Numbered from the stretch's first letter, positions 21,235 to 33,968 are shown. The stretch: DNA of 64,000 nt from Epiperipatus broadwayi (GCA_028023455.1 JAQFVV010000183.1:1738001-1802000), one strand, 5' to 3'. Numbers and translations are program-made. The notes: generated by a model not told the origin, from the sequence alone.

Positions 21235-22560
21235 ATAAATTATTGAATAAAAGACAACTAAATATATTTGCCGGCCAGATTCATAAGTAATAATTACCAA
21301 TATTTAAACTAAATTTTTATAACCTTTACTATGCAGTAAATATGAAATTAGCTTAGAATAATTCTAATTAAGATTTATCAGTGCCTATAAAATTTCAGAA
21401 TAACGTTACAATTTACTTTCAAAATATCAAATCTCACTAGGAAACTCTGATACTTAATTTGTTATTTTGTAGCTCAGTATTAGATTTATATTTTAAATTT
21501 TATTAATAAATATAACTTATCTAAAATTAAGATTTCAAATAATGTCTTTTATAGACTTTACTTAATAGAAACTTTATTATTCCTTATATAACTGATAAAC
21601 ATAACATGCACAGATATTCAAGTAAAAAAAAATCCTTAAACTCATTATTTATTTTCTTATTATCTTTGCTGCACTCTACACTGTTGCAATATAAATTTAT
21701 ATAATTTTGACTAGTAAAATTTCTATATTATTCATTTATTAGTTTTGACGATTTATGAAGAACGCTATGCTGATTTTCTAGTTAATATCTATTTTCTTTT
21801 TTCTTTTTACTTACATCGATTTACTTATGCAAACATGATTTATTTTAGGTGATTATACTTTCTTAATTACATGACCATCAAAAAAGTATTTCTATTTACT
21901 AGTAAGAGTTTACAAAACTATCATGATTTTAATTATAATCAAAACATTGTAGAAGATATTTTGCTTATTTACATAATCATAGACTTTCATATATCCATAC
22001 CCCCTACTATTTCATGTTAAACCAGGAAAACACTTTAAACATTGAAACTATTTATTATAGATATGTAAAAAATATATATAGTTATCCTCTTAAAAACATA
22101 ATTTTTGTTCTATTTTAAGGCTAGAGACACCATTTAACTACTCAACTTTTTATTAATTTTGAGAGTGAATCCACATTTATTTATAATCGGTGTTCATTTG
22201 TTACAAAAACCCCAAAGTTAAATTTCACAAATATTTATATTATGCAAAATATTTCCAAATTCATCACACATTTTGTGAAATAAAATGATTTACAAAAAAA
22301 AGAATCAGTAATGTACTAAAAAGTATTTATTTAAATAAAACACAAACAATTTTTTAATAATGTCTAAAATAAAATAATTCGAAAGTTTAATTCCCTCTTT
22401 GAATGGTTTTATTAATGTGTTTAAAATATATGTGTGAAATGGACGAATTATACCTGTATTTAAAATATTATGCATGGAAAAAGTGGAATGGAGTTACTTT
22501 CATGGGATGGTGTTAAATAATAATAGACATATTAATCTTTAATTAATTTTCAAATATATA
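21235..22560. other. Spacer without recognised gene
   Basis: Very AT-rich; no open frame or dispersed repeat noticed. Confidence 0.4.
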
Positions 22561-22720
22561 TCTAGCAATATATTACCTAGAAAGAGACCATATATGAGAT
22601 GGATGAATGAAATAATAAAGTGTGCAGGGGTAATCTGGAGAAGAAAGGCTAGAGATTTGAGAAGATGGATTGAACATGGAGAGACCTTCATTCTGCAGTG
22701 TATTGATAATGGTTGATGAT
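22561..22720 (+). pseudogene. Non-LTR retrotransposon 3' end (RT C-terminus)
   Basis: An open reading piece ending at a TGA (22714-22716): RPYMRWMNEIIKCAGVIWRR, then ARDLRRWIEHGETFILQCID. It is followed by GATGATGATAAT. Strongly 5'-truncated, about 155 bp, with no frameshift, so it may be younger than the 19-kb relic. Confidence 0.8.
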
Positions 22721-22729
22721 GATAATTTC

Positions 22730-23259
22730 TAGTTTAATATATGATTATTATAACCATGGAGGTATTTATCAGAGGAATCATGGTATCATAATTGTGAGTG
22801 AAAAAAAATTGGCATCTTTCATTAAATTATAATATTATTAGTACATGGTATTATCATGGGTGAGTACACATGTGACTGAAAATTATTTTCTGATCTAGCT
22901 TTTTAAGGAGATTTTGAAGAAGTAAATTTATTTAAAAAAAATTTATAACAAATCTTGGACTTAATGAACCCCCAAACAAAAAAAAATGTCATGCATAAAA
23001 TACCATGTGAACAAAGCTGAGATTTACACCATTTGAAAAAATGATTCTTATCGTAAACTTTAATAATTTGGATATAATGCAGTGATCCATTCTATTAACA
23101 AACTACAAAACAAATTATGAAGAATTATTGATCAGGTGAAGGAAAATGATTTTTGTCTGTGCAGACTTTTGTAAAAAAAAATGTCCAAAACTTTTTGTGT
23201 TGTGATTATTTTAAAACAAGATCTCTTCTCTATTCAATAAATTCAGTCAGTTTTTGATC
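22730..23259. other. Spacer without recognised gene
   Basis: Poly-A tracts only. Confidence 0.4.
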
Positions 23260-23267
23260 TGATAAAG

Positions 23268-23715
23268 CAGGGGTGGCAAATAGCATCCCAAAAGCCACAC
23301 AGCCTGCTAAGAGTATTTATGTGGCCTGCCAAGACAATAAAAAAAATCCATCTTGAACTGAGATTTCCTTCCTGTGCATGACCAAAGATTCATCTCGTAT
23401 TTTCCACTTGGATGGCCACGTCAATACAAATGCGCAGTATAGATACAATGTGCAGTGCTTTTCTATTTGATCTGGTTAATTTCAATTTTGTCTTTGCATT
23501 AGCAAATATATACAATTCCAACTTTAGTGAAATCATGAACCGTCCGAAAAAATGTAAAATTGGTGATGAAGGTCATGTGTTTAATGAAGAATGAATAAAC
23601 AAATATTTCTTTGGTAATACAGGGAATAAAGAAGTGTGTTTATTGTGTCATGAAAAAAGGTGCAGCCCTCCATCAACCTCTGTGGCCCCCGAGCCAAAAC
23701 AATTGTCCACCCCTC
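23268..23715 (+). mobile_element. hAT deletion derivative with 8-bp target duplication
   Basis: Termini CAGGGGTGG (23268) and CCACCCCTC (to 23715) are inverted repeats, and TGATAAAG at 23260-23267 and 23716-23723 is an exact 8-bp target duplication. Both features are diagnostic of the hAT superfamily. Only the start of a transposase remains inside. GC-richer motifs next to the ends (GTGGCCTGCC, TGTGGCCCCCGAGCC) resemble the subterminal GGCCCGC-type repeats of these elements. Confidence 0.9.
23535..23662 (+). pseudogene. hAT transposase N-terminus with half BED zinc finger
   Basis: Reads MNRPKKCKIGDEGHVFNEE, a stop in place of the usual W, then INKYFFGNTGNKEVCLLCHE. This matches the N-terminus of ZBED/GTF2IRD2-related hAT transposases: a basic leader, FNEEW--KYFF, then the first cysteine pair of a BED finger (C-L-C). 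The histidine half and the whole catalytic region are deleted. Non-functional. Confidence 0.75.
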
Positions 23716-23723
23716 TGATAAAG

Positions 23724-25560
23724 TGATTATGTCAAATGATTTTATCATAGATACTGAAGATAACTATCTACATTAGTGGAAAAAATGATGTCTATCATTC
23801 TTTTTTATTCAATAATGAATTCAATGTTCATTACTATTTCTTATTGATGGCCCTTTTTATATACATTATATAGAAAAAATTTGAATACAATAGTATTTTT
23901 ATTTTAATACTGAGTTTAAAGTCGGTACCAGTTGTTTTTGGAATTTTGAATTTATGGAATGCATTAAAAATTGATTGCTGTGAATTCTCATTGTAACCTA
24001 TTTATCATAAAGACTCCATGATTGTATGTTGTTTTCTTGAATATCCAGATAATAATTCTTAAAAACATGATGCATAGAAACAATTTTATGTTGTTGTTTT
24101 TTTTTAAAAAGACTTTTATACAATTTGAGTGAATTCTATACCTTTGGTTCTAATCTGGTACTACATTTTAGTTATATATTTTCATATCCATAATAAATAT
24201 TTTGAAATTCATATATTGTATTTCAAAAAATATATGATGACTTTTGAGTTATGCTGTAAAAAAAAATAATTGAATAAATATTAAAATACACGTTTTTCAA
24301 TAATATTTTTTATATTTACTCAAAATTTTATCTTTAAGTCAAAAGGTAGAAATGATTATAAATATTGCCTATTAAAAATTTATTTCTTGTTGTTAAAAAA
24401 ATCTAATTTATATTTTTAAGCTTAATTTTAAAAATTGGAATTTTTATTTTTCAATAAAAATATCATCTGGAGAATAGTTATTTGTTTTAATTTGATCATA
24501 TTTGAAATAGTGATATGGATTTTAAAGGCATTCAGTTTTCAGCACTTTTATGTCAAAAAATGTGTGTGTGTATTGTTGATATAACCAAATTAATTTTTTT
24601 TCTCTTTATAAATACATATTTAAATCCGGCTTTACAAAACATTCTATAAAAGTCTTGAATAAAGAGACTAAAACCCATGATAAGTTTAAAATGAATTGAG
24701 TTTTCAACATGAAAATATTCTCTCATTATTGATAACTTTTATACGGTATTGGCCAAAGACTTTTAATTTCATTTTTAAATCATGAATAACTTTTGCTACA
24801 ACAAATACAGCATCATTATCATTAATCAACATGTTATTTAGAATTAGTATGGTCATCCCAACTCCAGAAAAAAAATGTATATAAAGTTTCAAATAAATTT
24901 TAGGATGACTATAATCCATATACATCTAAATATAGAATAGATGGGATCTCAGTATAGTTATTTGATATAGTATAATGCTGTTTTTTAATTTTGTCTGCAG
25001 TAAATTTGTTTCTTATTTACTTCTTTTGATCTCAGAATAGCTGTTTATTGATTTGATCATCAATAATTGTATAGCTATCTGGGATACCCATAGACGAGTT
25101 ATTTAAAAATAGTCTAAACTTTCCTTTAAATTTGGTTAAATCGGCAAACATCTTCGATTAATTTTTAAATAAGACAATATTTTATATTGATATCGATTGT
25201 CAGTTTTAAAAAAAGTGATGAATATTATTTTTTAATATTCTTATTTGGGGAAAGAATTTAATTAAAATGAGCGCTTGAAATTCTTAAATATAGAAAAAAA
25301 TAGTTGGTCACGGTTTATCAAGTATTGATCCTGTTTCATTAAACTGTGCACCAGAGAACTACTAACTAAATTTTATTTAATAGTTTTACACTGATTTGCT
25401 CTTAAGCAACATTTTTTTAGTCAACATTTCTTGTTTACATGTATCATTAACAAAATAAAAATAAAAAACGTATATTAATGATGTAATTTCGGACGTTTAG
25501 CACACCCTGTAAGAATTATTTCTCGTCTAACAAAAACTTTTTTAAAGATTTTGTATAATT
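23724..25560. other. Spacer without recognised gene
   Basis: AT-rich. A 73-codon minus-strand frame at 24704-24925 shows no domain and is considered incidental. Confidence 0.4.
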
Positions 25561-25574
25561 AATTTGCTTTCTAT

Positions 25575-25658
25575 TTTTTTCCCTGTTTTTTTTTTTTTTA
25601 TTTTATATTTTTTTTTTGTTTTTCTCTCTCTCTCTCTGCATCGCTCGCTCTCTCTTAG
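25575..25658. repeat. Poly-T and (TC)n tract
   Basis: Homopyrimidine stretch that yields opposed spurious frames on both strands. Confidence 0.9.
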
Positions 25659-25804
25659 ATCAGGTGTGAGCACACAAGGATGTATACATATGCCAACCTT
25701 GAGTAGATTGTTACTCAATAATTCAAGCAGCAAAAATACAAATTTATAAGTAAACTGGGAAAGATGTAAAAAAAATAATTATATAGTGCTGTAAGGTCTT
25801 CCCA

Positions 25805-26215
25805 TATCTCGTACATGTATGTAAATAGATTATGTCTTGTACATGATGGGTCAGAGTGACTTATGGTCAACATGGGTAGGATGAGAAGGTTGGCACCAAA
25901 GAGGACTTTCAGCATTCCATCATCAGATTTTCAATGAAATGGACGACTGAAGAATTGTGAGGTGGAGTGGATTGAAGCCTGTCCATTAAATTATGAACAT
26001 TGGCTATCTTAATATAAGCTTAGCATCTATTGTATATATGTGTGGAGATGATAATCTGGACCAACTGACGAGTGCTGGGTTATTTATATTTTCAACATGT
26101 GTCCAATTAAGTGTGTCAGCAGTATGAGATAGTGTGGATAGTTGAGGGTCGTGTGAGAGTCTGAGTTCAAACCCCTTATATATTACATATTGGAGTGCAG
26201 GTATGAAAAAAACTG
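25805..26215 (+). mobile_element. RepB single copy
   Basis: Linear plus-strand unit: GTACATGATGGGTCAGAGTG, GCATTCCATCATCAGATTTT, GAAGCCTGTCCATTAAATTA, half a hammerhead (CCAACTGACGAGTGCTGGGT at 26060-26079, GAAA side lost), then the tRNA-like part GTATGAGATAGTGTGGATAG and the B box GAGTTCAAACCCC. Ends at the unit boundary GTGCAGGTATG. Confidence 0.8.
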
Positions 26216-26591
26216 TACTGTAAAAAAATTATATTTTAAAATATATATATATTATTTTTATATTTAGAAGTATGAGTAGACACTGCTTATAATTTAATCG
26301 GCAAGTATATGATTCGAGAAAATAAATAGTCAAGAAGAAAAAAACATCAAAAGAATTACTGCTGATAAGTTTAATAAAAATATTTTATATAAATCTTATA
26401 TCTCCTACAAATGGTAAATTTCAATGCTAAATTAAAAATATTTATTTTAATAACATATAAGTTGTATAAATTATAACTTTTTAAAGTTAAAAATAATCTT
26501 TTTTTTTTCTTGTTTGTTTTGAAATTGGTAAACCCTATTAAATAGGAAAGATAACAAAATATATAACGTTGGTCAATTTGATAAAAATAAT

Positions 26592-27455
26592 GTAATCAAC
26601 CTATAAACTGTGATGTAACAAATTGTTGAGTGAAGTAGTAACAAAGTAATCAACCTATAAACTGTGATGTAACAAATTGTTGAGTGAAGTAGTAACAAAG
26701 TAATCAACCTATAAACTGTGATGTAACAAATTGTTGAGTGAAGTAGTAACAAAGTAATCAACCTATAAACTGTGATATAACAAATTGTTGAGTGAAGTAG
26801 TAACAAAGTAATCAACCTATAAACTGTGATGTAACAAATTGTTGAGTGAAGTAGTAACAAAGTAATCAACCTATAAACTGTGATATAACAAATTGTTGAG
26901 TGAAGTAGTAACAAAGTAATCAACCTATAAACTGTGATGTAACAAATTGTTAAGTAAATTAGTAACAAAGTAATCAACCTATAAACTGTGATGTAACAAA
27001 TTATTGAGTGAAGTAGTAACAAAGTAATCAACCTATAAACTGTGATGTAACAAATTGTTGAGTGAAGTAGTAACAAAGTAATCAACCTATAAACTGTGAT
27101 GTAACAAATTGTTGAGTGAAGTAGTAACAAAGTAATCAACCTATAAACTGTGATATAACAAATTGTTGAGTGAAGTAGTAACAAAGTAATCAACCTATAA
27201 ACTGTGATATAACAAATTGTTGAGTGAAGTAGTAACAAAGTAATCAACCTATAAACTATGATGTAACAAATTGTTAAGTAAATTAGTAACAAAGTAATCA
27301 ACCTATAAACTGTGATGTAACAAATTATTGAATGAAGTAGTAACAAAGTAATCAACCTATAAACTGTGATGTAACAAATTGTTGAGTGAAGTAGTAACAA
27401 AGTAATTAACCTATAAACTGTGATGTAACAAATTGTTGAGTGAAGTAGTAACAAA
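26592..27455. repeat. 54-bp minisatellite, 16 copies, with a six-unit higher-order pattern
   Basis: The unit TAATCAACCTATAAACTGTG... is 54 bp and repeats sixteen times. Because 54 is divisible by three and the unit lacks stops in one minus-strand frame, a 304-codon frame runs through it with an 18-residue repeat (LITLLLLHSTICYITVYR). That frame is a by-product: no gene context surrounds it. Copies 7 and 13 share TTAAGTAAATTAG and copies 8 and 14 share TTATTGA, so a block of six units (324 bp) was itself duplicated. Confidence 0.95.
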
Positions 27456-28620
27456 GTTATTAAATGCAATTTTGAGACATTCATCATATAATTTCAGAAA
27501 GTTATTATTTACCTGTCACCAAGCTTCAATGGAGAAATCATTTACTCCAACAATCAATAATCATTGACAATGCCAATTATAAAGAAATCTAACAAATTCC
27601 TACTTTAAATTATGAAAGTAATCACTATAAGGCTGTGATATTATCAGAAACTAGAACTTACAACCAATAGGATTGAAAAGAAAAACTTAAACCATGCATC
27701 TTCCTAATATCTAGCAAATCCAGTATAGATGATTTAAATATCAAATTTTAAAACATTCCTTGTACCAATAACTATGTAGAATAGTAAGTGTACATGTAAA
27801 ATAATTCAAATTATGATAAACATTATGTATATATACTAAAATAAATTCTACAAGAGTATGTAGATAATTGTCAACTATTATGGTAAAAAATGTTGATATA
27901 AAACAATATTTTTATTTTGCTAAACAATGAGATTTTAAATTATTTTTTGTATCACTGTTCTTTTTTTTTAAAATTGAATATTTTTTTAATTTTATATAAA
28001 TACAATGAAATTAAATAAAATGTAAGTCAAGAAATATAATATATAGTTGGTTGTTGTAGTTTTAATAATATATGTAAATGACTAAATCTTTTTTTGTGCT
28101 GATATATATTCACAATAATCCAGCTTATTATCTTAAAAAAATCACAAATTACAAAATTATTGATATAAAATTGGAAAAAAAAATAGTATTTAAAACTTAC
28201 ATTTAGAAGCCTTTGACCATATTAAGCTTCATGTGCATGAGATTATTATTTTCTCAAAATAACTTAGTTATGATCATAATCATATTTTTGCTGCTGCAGG
28301 CAAAATAACATTTGTAAGAAATCTAATCCATAAAATTTATTGAATGAATATACCTCAGCTAATATATTCATTTTGCAACTAAATATTAAAATACTTTATT
28401 GTTGCACATTATCAGACTATGCTTTTGATTACCTGTTGTGCTGAATAGAACTGACATTTTTTTGGTTTCATAGTTCTTAAAAATGAACATTTTATTTACT
28501 TTAGATAGGCCACAAAGACAGTGATTAAAAATTAAATGAAGTATTTAATTGTATTAATCAAAACATAGTTCTGTGTATTAGAATACAAGTATAATTTAAT
28601 ATACTTGAAAATTAGATGTA
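27456..28620. other. Spacer without recognised gene
   Basis: AT-rich; no open frame or family repeat noticed. Confidence 0.4.
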
Positions 28621-28624
28621 ATTC

Positions 28625-28742
28625 TAGAGAATTTGAACATGGGCTTTCAAGCATTTTTCAGCTATCAACACTATTGGTTGTATGAGATAGTGTCAATATC
28701 TGAAGGGTCCTTGAAAGTCTGTGTTCAAATTCTCTACAGTAA
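28625..28742. mobile_element. RepB minimal head-to-head dimer
   Basis: Two tRNA-like ends alone, facing outwards: AGAGAATTTGAACATGGGCT at 28627-28646 and its partner AGTCTGTGTTCAAATTCTCT near 28717-28736. The centre is ACTATTGGTTGTATGAGATAG. Confidence 0.6.
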
Positions 28743-28744
28743 TG

Positions 28745-29090
28745 TTTAATAAATCAAATCTATTGTACATTTTTAGCATGAATGTCACCATTATATTTCA
28801 GAAGATATAACTTTAATAAAATCACTGTCCCATGACATCATCAATCTTATGAAATGATCACCATTTTTTTAAAATGCTGGTTGGTTTTAAAAAAAAAACA
28901 TTTCAACATTTTTTTAAAGATCATAGTAGTGAATAATCAATGGTAAATCACAATGATGGATGCAAATTGATGATAATTGCTTTGGAAAATTCTTGCATAA
29001 AGATTCATCCTAATAGGGATTAAAAATATATTTTATACTGATGTATTATTTGGAGTTGTCTGTAAATAAAGCTAATCCATATATAGAGAG
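28745..29090. other. Spacer without recognised gene
   Basis: No structure noticed beyond T and A runs. Confidence 0.4.
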
Positions 29091-29091
29091 A

Positions 29092-29860
29092 AAGGGTTCC
29101 AAAAAATGTACACACTTTTTAAGAAAAGAAATTGTTATTAAAATTATAATATTCAAAATTTACCAATAACAAAAAATGAAAACAAATCACATTTGACTTT
29201 TGCAATTACAAGAGATACTCAAACTAGTTATCATCAGTGTTCAAACACTTTTGATTAGAGCAAACTATATCCTGAGTAACATTGACCAAAGTGTCCATTT
29301 GTATTGTTGTGTGTGTCATTTCAGTTCTTTCTCAGAGTAGAGTTAGTATATCCATTTTTTATGGTATACTACATTTTTAAGGTCTCCAATAGGTAAAAGT
29401 CAAGGAGTTGTTAAGTCAGGAAAATGTCAGATAAACTCAACCACACCATTTCATTCTATCCATTGTCCTGGCAAATGTTTATCAAGGTAGGTTTTCATGT
29501 TTCAATGGAAGCATACTGAGATGCCATCATGCTAGAAGTAAAATTGATCATTCCCAAAAGTGTACAAATTGCAAGTAAATTAATATGTGTATAAATCTCA
29601 ATATACTTGACCAGTAATGACATCTTCAAAAAATGGTCCAATTAGTCTTCTTAATGGCTGACCACCACAGATATTGAGGCTTAATAAATTTGCTTTTTTT
29701 ACATCAATGTGAGAATTTTTTTAAGTCCAATGCAATCAGTTATGACAATCATTGTTCCATTCAATTAAAACTCTATTTAGAAAGGCTTAATAATATTTAT
29801 GTCAGGAATGTGTATTGAATTCTAATAATCTCTGGTCCATATTTAACCATATGACTTCCA
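29092..29860 (-). pseudogene. Tc1/mariner-superfamily transposase remnant
   Basis: On the minus strand broken frames give GPFFEDVITGQVY, FGNDQFYF then HDG, TYLDKHLPGQWIEWNGVVEF and FPDLTTP, ending YHKKWIY. This follows the order of the Tc1-like family whose catalytic part reads F-QDGAP-H, then LD-LPGRWIGR-GP--WP-RSPDLTPLDFFLWG. The left edge GGGTTCCAAAAAATGTACAC looks like its terminal repeat. Many stops; the third catalytic residue cannot be located. The opposite terminus was not found. Confidence 0.6.
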
Positions 29861-31225
29861 TGAATTGAAACATTGTTACTTTAAAAGGGGATAGTATTGG
29901 CTGAAAGCAATATTTTTACTATGTCATAAACTGAATCTAACCAAAAACTTTCTATTAGTTTGTAGCTCTACTGAGTTCATCCATAATGATAATTAGATCA
30001 AAGAAATAATATGATACTATAGGTACTATTACCATATCCAAATCAAAACTGATTAATAGTGTTCGAAAACTGTAAACAATAATTTATTTGACACCTAAAG
30101 CACTCATATTCAACCACAGTTCTATTGCATATTTTAATATACATTTCAAAAATATATCTTTAAGTGTGATATTACTTATAAACATCCTGTTTCTGAAGAT
30201 TATAATGAGTCATTTTAATAAACATTGGAATATTTAAATATACACTGATATGCTATTTTTAATTAATGTCGTCAATCCCTGTTAGTAACCATTGTTTTGT
30301 GACTATGGTTAATTTGCTTAGATTTGTTGTTATATCAACAAAGAACTAGTTATCACTACTGAATTGGTTCCTCTTAATACATTAAACAATTTATTTTTGA
30401 ATATTGGTGCACCTTCTAATTGGGTATCAATAAGTTGATTTTATTTGGACACATATAAGTCTAAAATTTTGAAATCCACATCAACTTTCTATCAAATCTT
30501 TTTGACATCTCCTCGGGATTTATCCGTAAATAAAATAAATGATATTGATATATATATTTATAATAAATGATGTCAAAAATATAGATGTTTTTATTATATT
30601 ATCAATGTCTAACATCATATATATATATATATAAAGATTTTCGTAAGTAAAATGTTAAACATATATGTTTGATTTATTCGAATATGGGTATCAATGTTAT
30701 TTATTCTAATCATCGCAATCATTAGAAAAATCTCCATCATCAAGTCACTGGCAAGAATGTTGATTTAATAATAATGATATTAACAACAAGCAAACGCATA
30801 AATGAACAATCATGAAATATATACATTATCAATTTAATAAATATTAAAGTTAAATTCCAGTGCTGATATGTAATTAATGAGTTACAATTTTTATTGAATA
30901 ATTATTTTTAAAAATTCCAATTAGTGCGATATTACATTAAAGATAAATAGTATGCAAAATGCTCGTTGAAATATAATATTTCCCCATCAATGACAAAAAC
31001 TGAAATTACCCTCTTTATTTTTATTATTAGTTTATGAAGACCAACCCAGATTAATGCAAATTTTTTTCTAACTAATAAATGGAAGTAATTATTTGTTATA
31101 TCTAGAAGTAGAAAAACGTTAGGCGTCAATTATTTGTAAGTTTAAATACAGTTTCGGGGAGTGGGGAGTGGGGGAGGGGGGCAGTTAAAGAGGAATTGAA
31201 AAAAACTACGTAGAAAAAAAAATAA
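29861..31225. other. Spacer without recognised gene
   Basis: ATATATATATATATATA near 30617-30633, and a G-rich patch (GGGGAGTGGGGAGTGGGGGA) at about 31156-31175. Confidence 0.45.
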
Positions 31226-31233
31226 TAATAATT

Positions 31234-31335
31234 TGTCGTGCACTGGTGGTCGAGAAGTCAGCGACAGCTGCTTTACAAGCAATTGTCCCGGGTTAGCGGG
31301 TTCGCTTCCCGGCTGATGCTATGACACATGAGAAA
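31234..31335 (+). mobile_element. SINE-1 copy
   Basis: TGCACTGGTGGTCGAGAAGT at the head, B box GGTTCGCTTCC, end GATGCTATGACACATGAG. It sits between AATAATAATAAT repeats (31221-31232 and 31336-31349), probably the target duplication. Confidence 0.85.
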
Positions 31336-31349
31336 ATAATAATAATAAT

Positions 31350-32186
31350 CGCTTTCCATGTTTGAAAAAAAAAAAAACTAATAAATATACTGAAGCAAAA
31401 AGGAATAAAAGATTTTTACATAAAACAAAATGTACGAGAATAAATTATTTAACATTTGATATCTAATTAGTCAGTAGTTTATCATAAGGCGGCTTGATTT
31501 CTATGTGTAAACTGTGAGTTAAACAAAGATTGCCATCCTAGGCTCTCAAAATGAAATGAAAAGTCCCTACATGGCAATTTACCCCCAGCAAAGCAACATT
31601 TTTGCCCTAGAAATCAATTAAATGTTAAGATTATATTTACATTAAGATGGAGATTTTTTTTATTAAATAACTGCAGAGCTTAAAGTTGATATAAATACAA
31701 CAGAATTCATTATTCTTATTATAATGGGTATCTTCTTAAAATTTCTATTTTTGATTAAATACATTTATGGAAGTAAATATTCTCTACTGAAGATGCTTTT
31801 ATATAACAATTATTATTTGAATAAATACTATTTATGTATGCCGTATTCACAGCCACTCCCCCAATACAAATTAACATTTTATTCTTTTTGGCTCTACCTA
31901 CATCGTCTACATTTATGAGACTTATAGTCTTATCATAACTTTGATAATATATGACGAAAAGATACTTTGATTCAGACAAATGCAAAAAGAGATAATCCGT
32001 AATAAAAATTGATTTCTAATTTTCCGTTTATATTTGTAAATTCTTTCTCTTATAGGCAACATAAGGTAACCATAATTAAAACCTACCCTGACCTAAGATA
32101 AAATTTAGAAAATACTGATTGAAATCAATACATGAGATATCTTTAAACCAGTATTAATAGAATTTCATCCAACTTTTAATTATTAA
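31350..32186. other. Spacer without recognised gene
   Basis: Overlapping opposed frames at 31724-31985 show no domain. Confidence 0.4.
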
Positions 32187-32393
32187 ATATATATTAATAA
32201 ACTTATAACTAAAGCTATCAAATGGTCAATGTCTTCAGAGCACTGGATTCAAACTAGGTTGGAAAAATTAGCGTTTTTTTATAAACAGTATTTATCTTAT
32301 AGAGTATTAGAAAATGTTGATAAATGTATGAAATCACTTTATGATGTTAGAAAAGAAAGAATATGGAAAAACAGACATTTAATCAATGCTTGA
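32187..32393 (+). pseudogene. Coding-like fragment of unknown family
   Basis: A 68-codon open frame ended by TGA. The portion from 32214 has protein-like composition unlike the surrounding DNA: AIKWSMSSEHWIQTRLEKLA, then FFYKQYLSYRVLENVDKCMK and LYDVRKERIWKNRHLI. An AG at 32212-32213 could be a splice acceptor. I do not recognise the family; a transposon-encoded protein or an isolated exon is possible. No neighbouring coding piece supports a gene. Confidence 0.3.
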
Positions 32394-32544
32394 TTACTTC
32401 TGAAGACATGATAGATGTAAAAACAACTCCAAAACAAACTACCACTGTCTTTGGATAGTAACATTCCTAATATTATTATATTTCAAACTTTTAAGATTAA
32501 TATTGACTGAGTCAAAAAAATTATTAAAATAAAACTGTATGTTT

Positions 32545-32955
32545 CTCTTTAAACCACTAAACATCACATGATTACTATTTCATATGTTTGCTGATAACTG
32601 TTATTAAAACAGGCAAAACTCTCCATACAGTAGTGCCACTCACTGCAAGCTAGAGTAATTAATGGATGCCAAAAGGCCTGTGCATAAAATCCCTATCTAA
32701 CGCCAACTCATCCAATATCCCCAGACTAGTTTCTAGTTTGTGGCATTTGTCAGTGAGTGTCTACTCATCCAATATACCCAGACTAGTTTCTAGATTGTGG
32801 CACTGACGAAAGCCACAGCTAGAAACTAGTCTGGGGATATTGGATGAGTAGGCTCTAGATAAAGATTTTATGTACAAGTCTTCTGGTGTCCATTGATTAC
32901 TCTGGATTGCACTGAGTGGCACTACTGTATGGAGAGTTTTGCCTGTTTTAATATT
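32545..32955. mobile_element. RepA foldback element with three half-units
   Basis: Left half in minus sense (32551-32760), a second partial minus piece (32761-32805) and a plus-sense right half (32803-32950, ending GGAGAGTTTTGCCTGTTTTA). The repeated CAATATCCCCAGACTAGTTT and CAATATACCCAGACTAGTTT show an internal duplication of the hammerhead arm. Confidence 0.8.
32799..32834 (+). ncRNA. Hammerhead-like motif (RepA)
   Basis: CTGACGA core (32803-32809), stem II AGC/GCT with a CACA loop, GAAA at 32822, ACTAGT and GTC at 32829-32831. Stem I has only two pairs in this copy. Confidence 0.5.
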
Positions 32956-33889
32956 CTTTGATTTAAATCTAACGTAATAGACCAGGAAGACCATAGTTTT
33001 TAATCAATTTAATAACTAATATTAAGGCATGATTGGCAAAATTATTCATTAACATTATTCATACAGAAATAACTTCAAAACTTGGCTTAAAATCAAAGCA
33101 GTCTTCAATAACCATCATAAAACTGAATTTTTATTCATTTGCTCCTCTCTTTCTTATAACCTCATTTTCTATACTTTTCCTTTTTTCTGGTATTTATGAA
33201 TGGTCCTAATAATGTAGAAAACAAATTCTTGTGCTTTTTTTTCATACGATCAATTAACTATCTAATAACATATAATAAAAAAATCTACAACTATATTCAA
33301 TTTACTATTCTATTTTTTTCACGCACTTTCTATGAGAATTTAGCCTTCCAAGAAGCTATTCTTATTACTGTGTATATGTTTTTTTCGAAAGAAAGTAAAT
33401 AAGCATTCATATTAGTTTTTTTCTTTTTACATTAGCACCTGACTATCTTTTTGTGTTGAAAGTGACATATATATATATATTTAATTTTAGAAATAATAAA
33501 GGCTGAAATATTTTCTTTATATAAACAAAAAGAGACCGTCATTCACAGGATATAAATATTATCTAAGAAATTTTATATTAAACGTTTTATTTTTATTTTT
33601 CAATATTTGATCCTCTGAAAGTTTATTCCTACAAAAGACATTTTTATAGTATCAAATGTTTTTCTCATTTTGTAGGTCATTTTTATTTATTTAATAGGAA
33701 GAAATTATTTGATAGAATTTCGCAAGCTTAAATGTGGTTTTACTTAAGCATTTAAATTGTTAAAAAGGGTTTAAGAGAAAGAAAAGGACTACATTTAAAA
33801 TAGAACTAATTATTTCGTATTTGACAGAATAGTCTCATTTTATAATGCTGCTTTTTGATAATATATATAAAAGCGTATGGTTTAATTAC
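32956..33889. other. Spacer without recognised gene
   Basis: No domain or family repeat noticed. Confidence 0.4.
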
Positions 33890-33968
33890 TTGGAAGTTCA
33901 TAGGAAGTTCGAACGCCAGATCTTTGCTCCCATGTCGCTCTACCAACCACGCCAAACTGCGCAGGTCA
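33890..33968 (-). mobile_element. SINE-2-like tRNA-derived fragment
   Basis: On the minus strand: A box TTTGGCGTGGTTGGTAGAGC and B-box-like GGCGTTCGAACTTCC followed by TATGAAC. The spacing is tRNA-like, but no closing acceptor stem is present, so this is not taken as a tRNA gene. Confidence 0.6.

Noticed and set aside
26592-27455. CRISPR array
   Set aside because: The repeats are contiguous without unique spacers, in an animal-type genome.
26573-27487. 304-codon open frame with 18-residue repeats resembling a membrane repeat protein
   Set aside because: Entirely produced by a 54-bp minisatellite whose period is a multiple of three; no gene context or signal.
33890-33968. tRNA gene on the minus strand
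   Set aside because: A and B boxes are present but no acceptor stem closes; the tail matches SINE-2.
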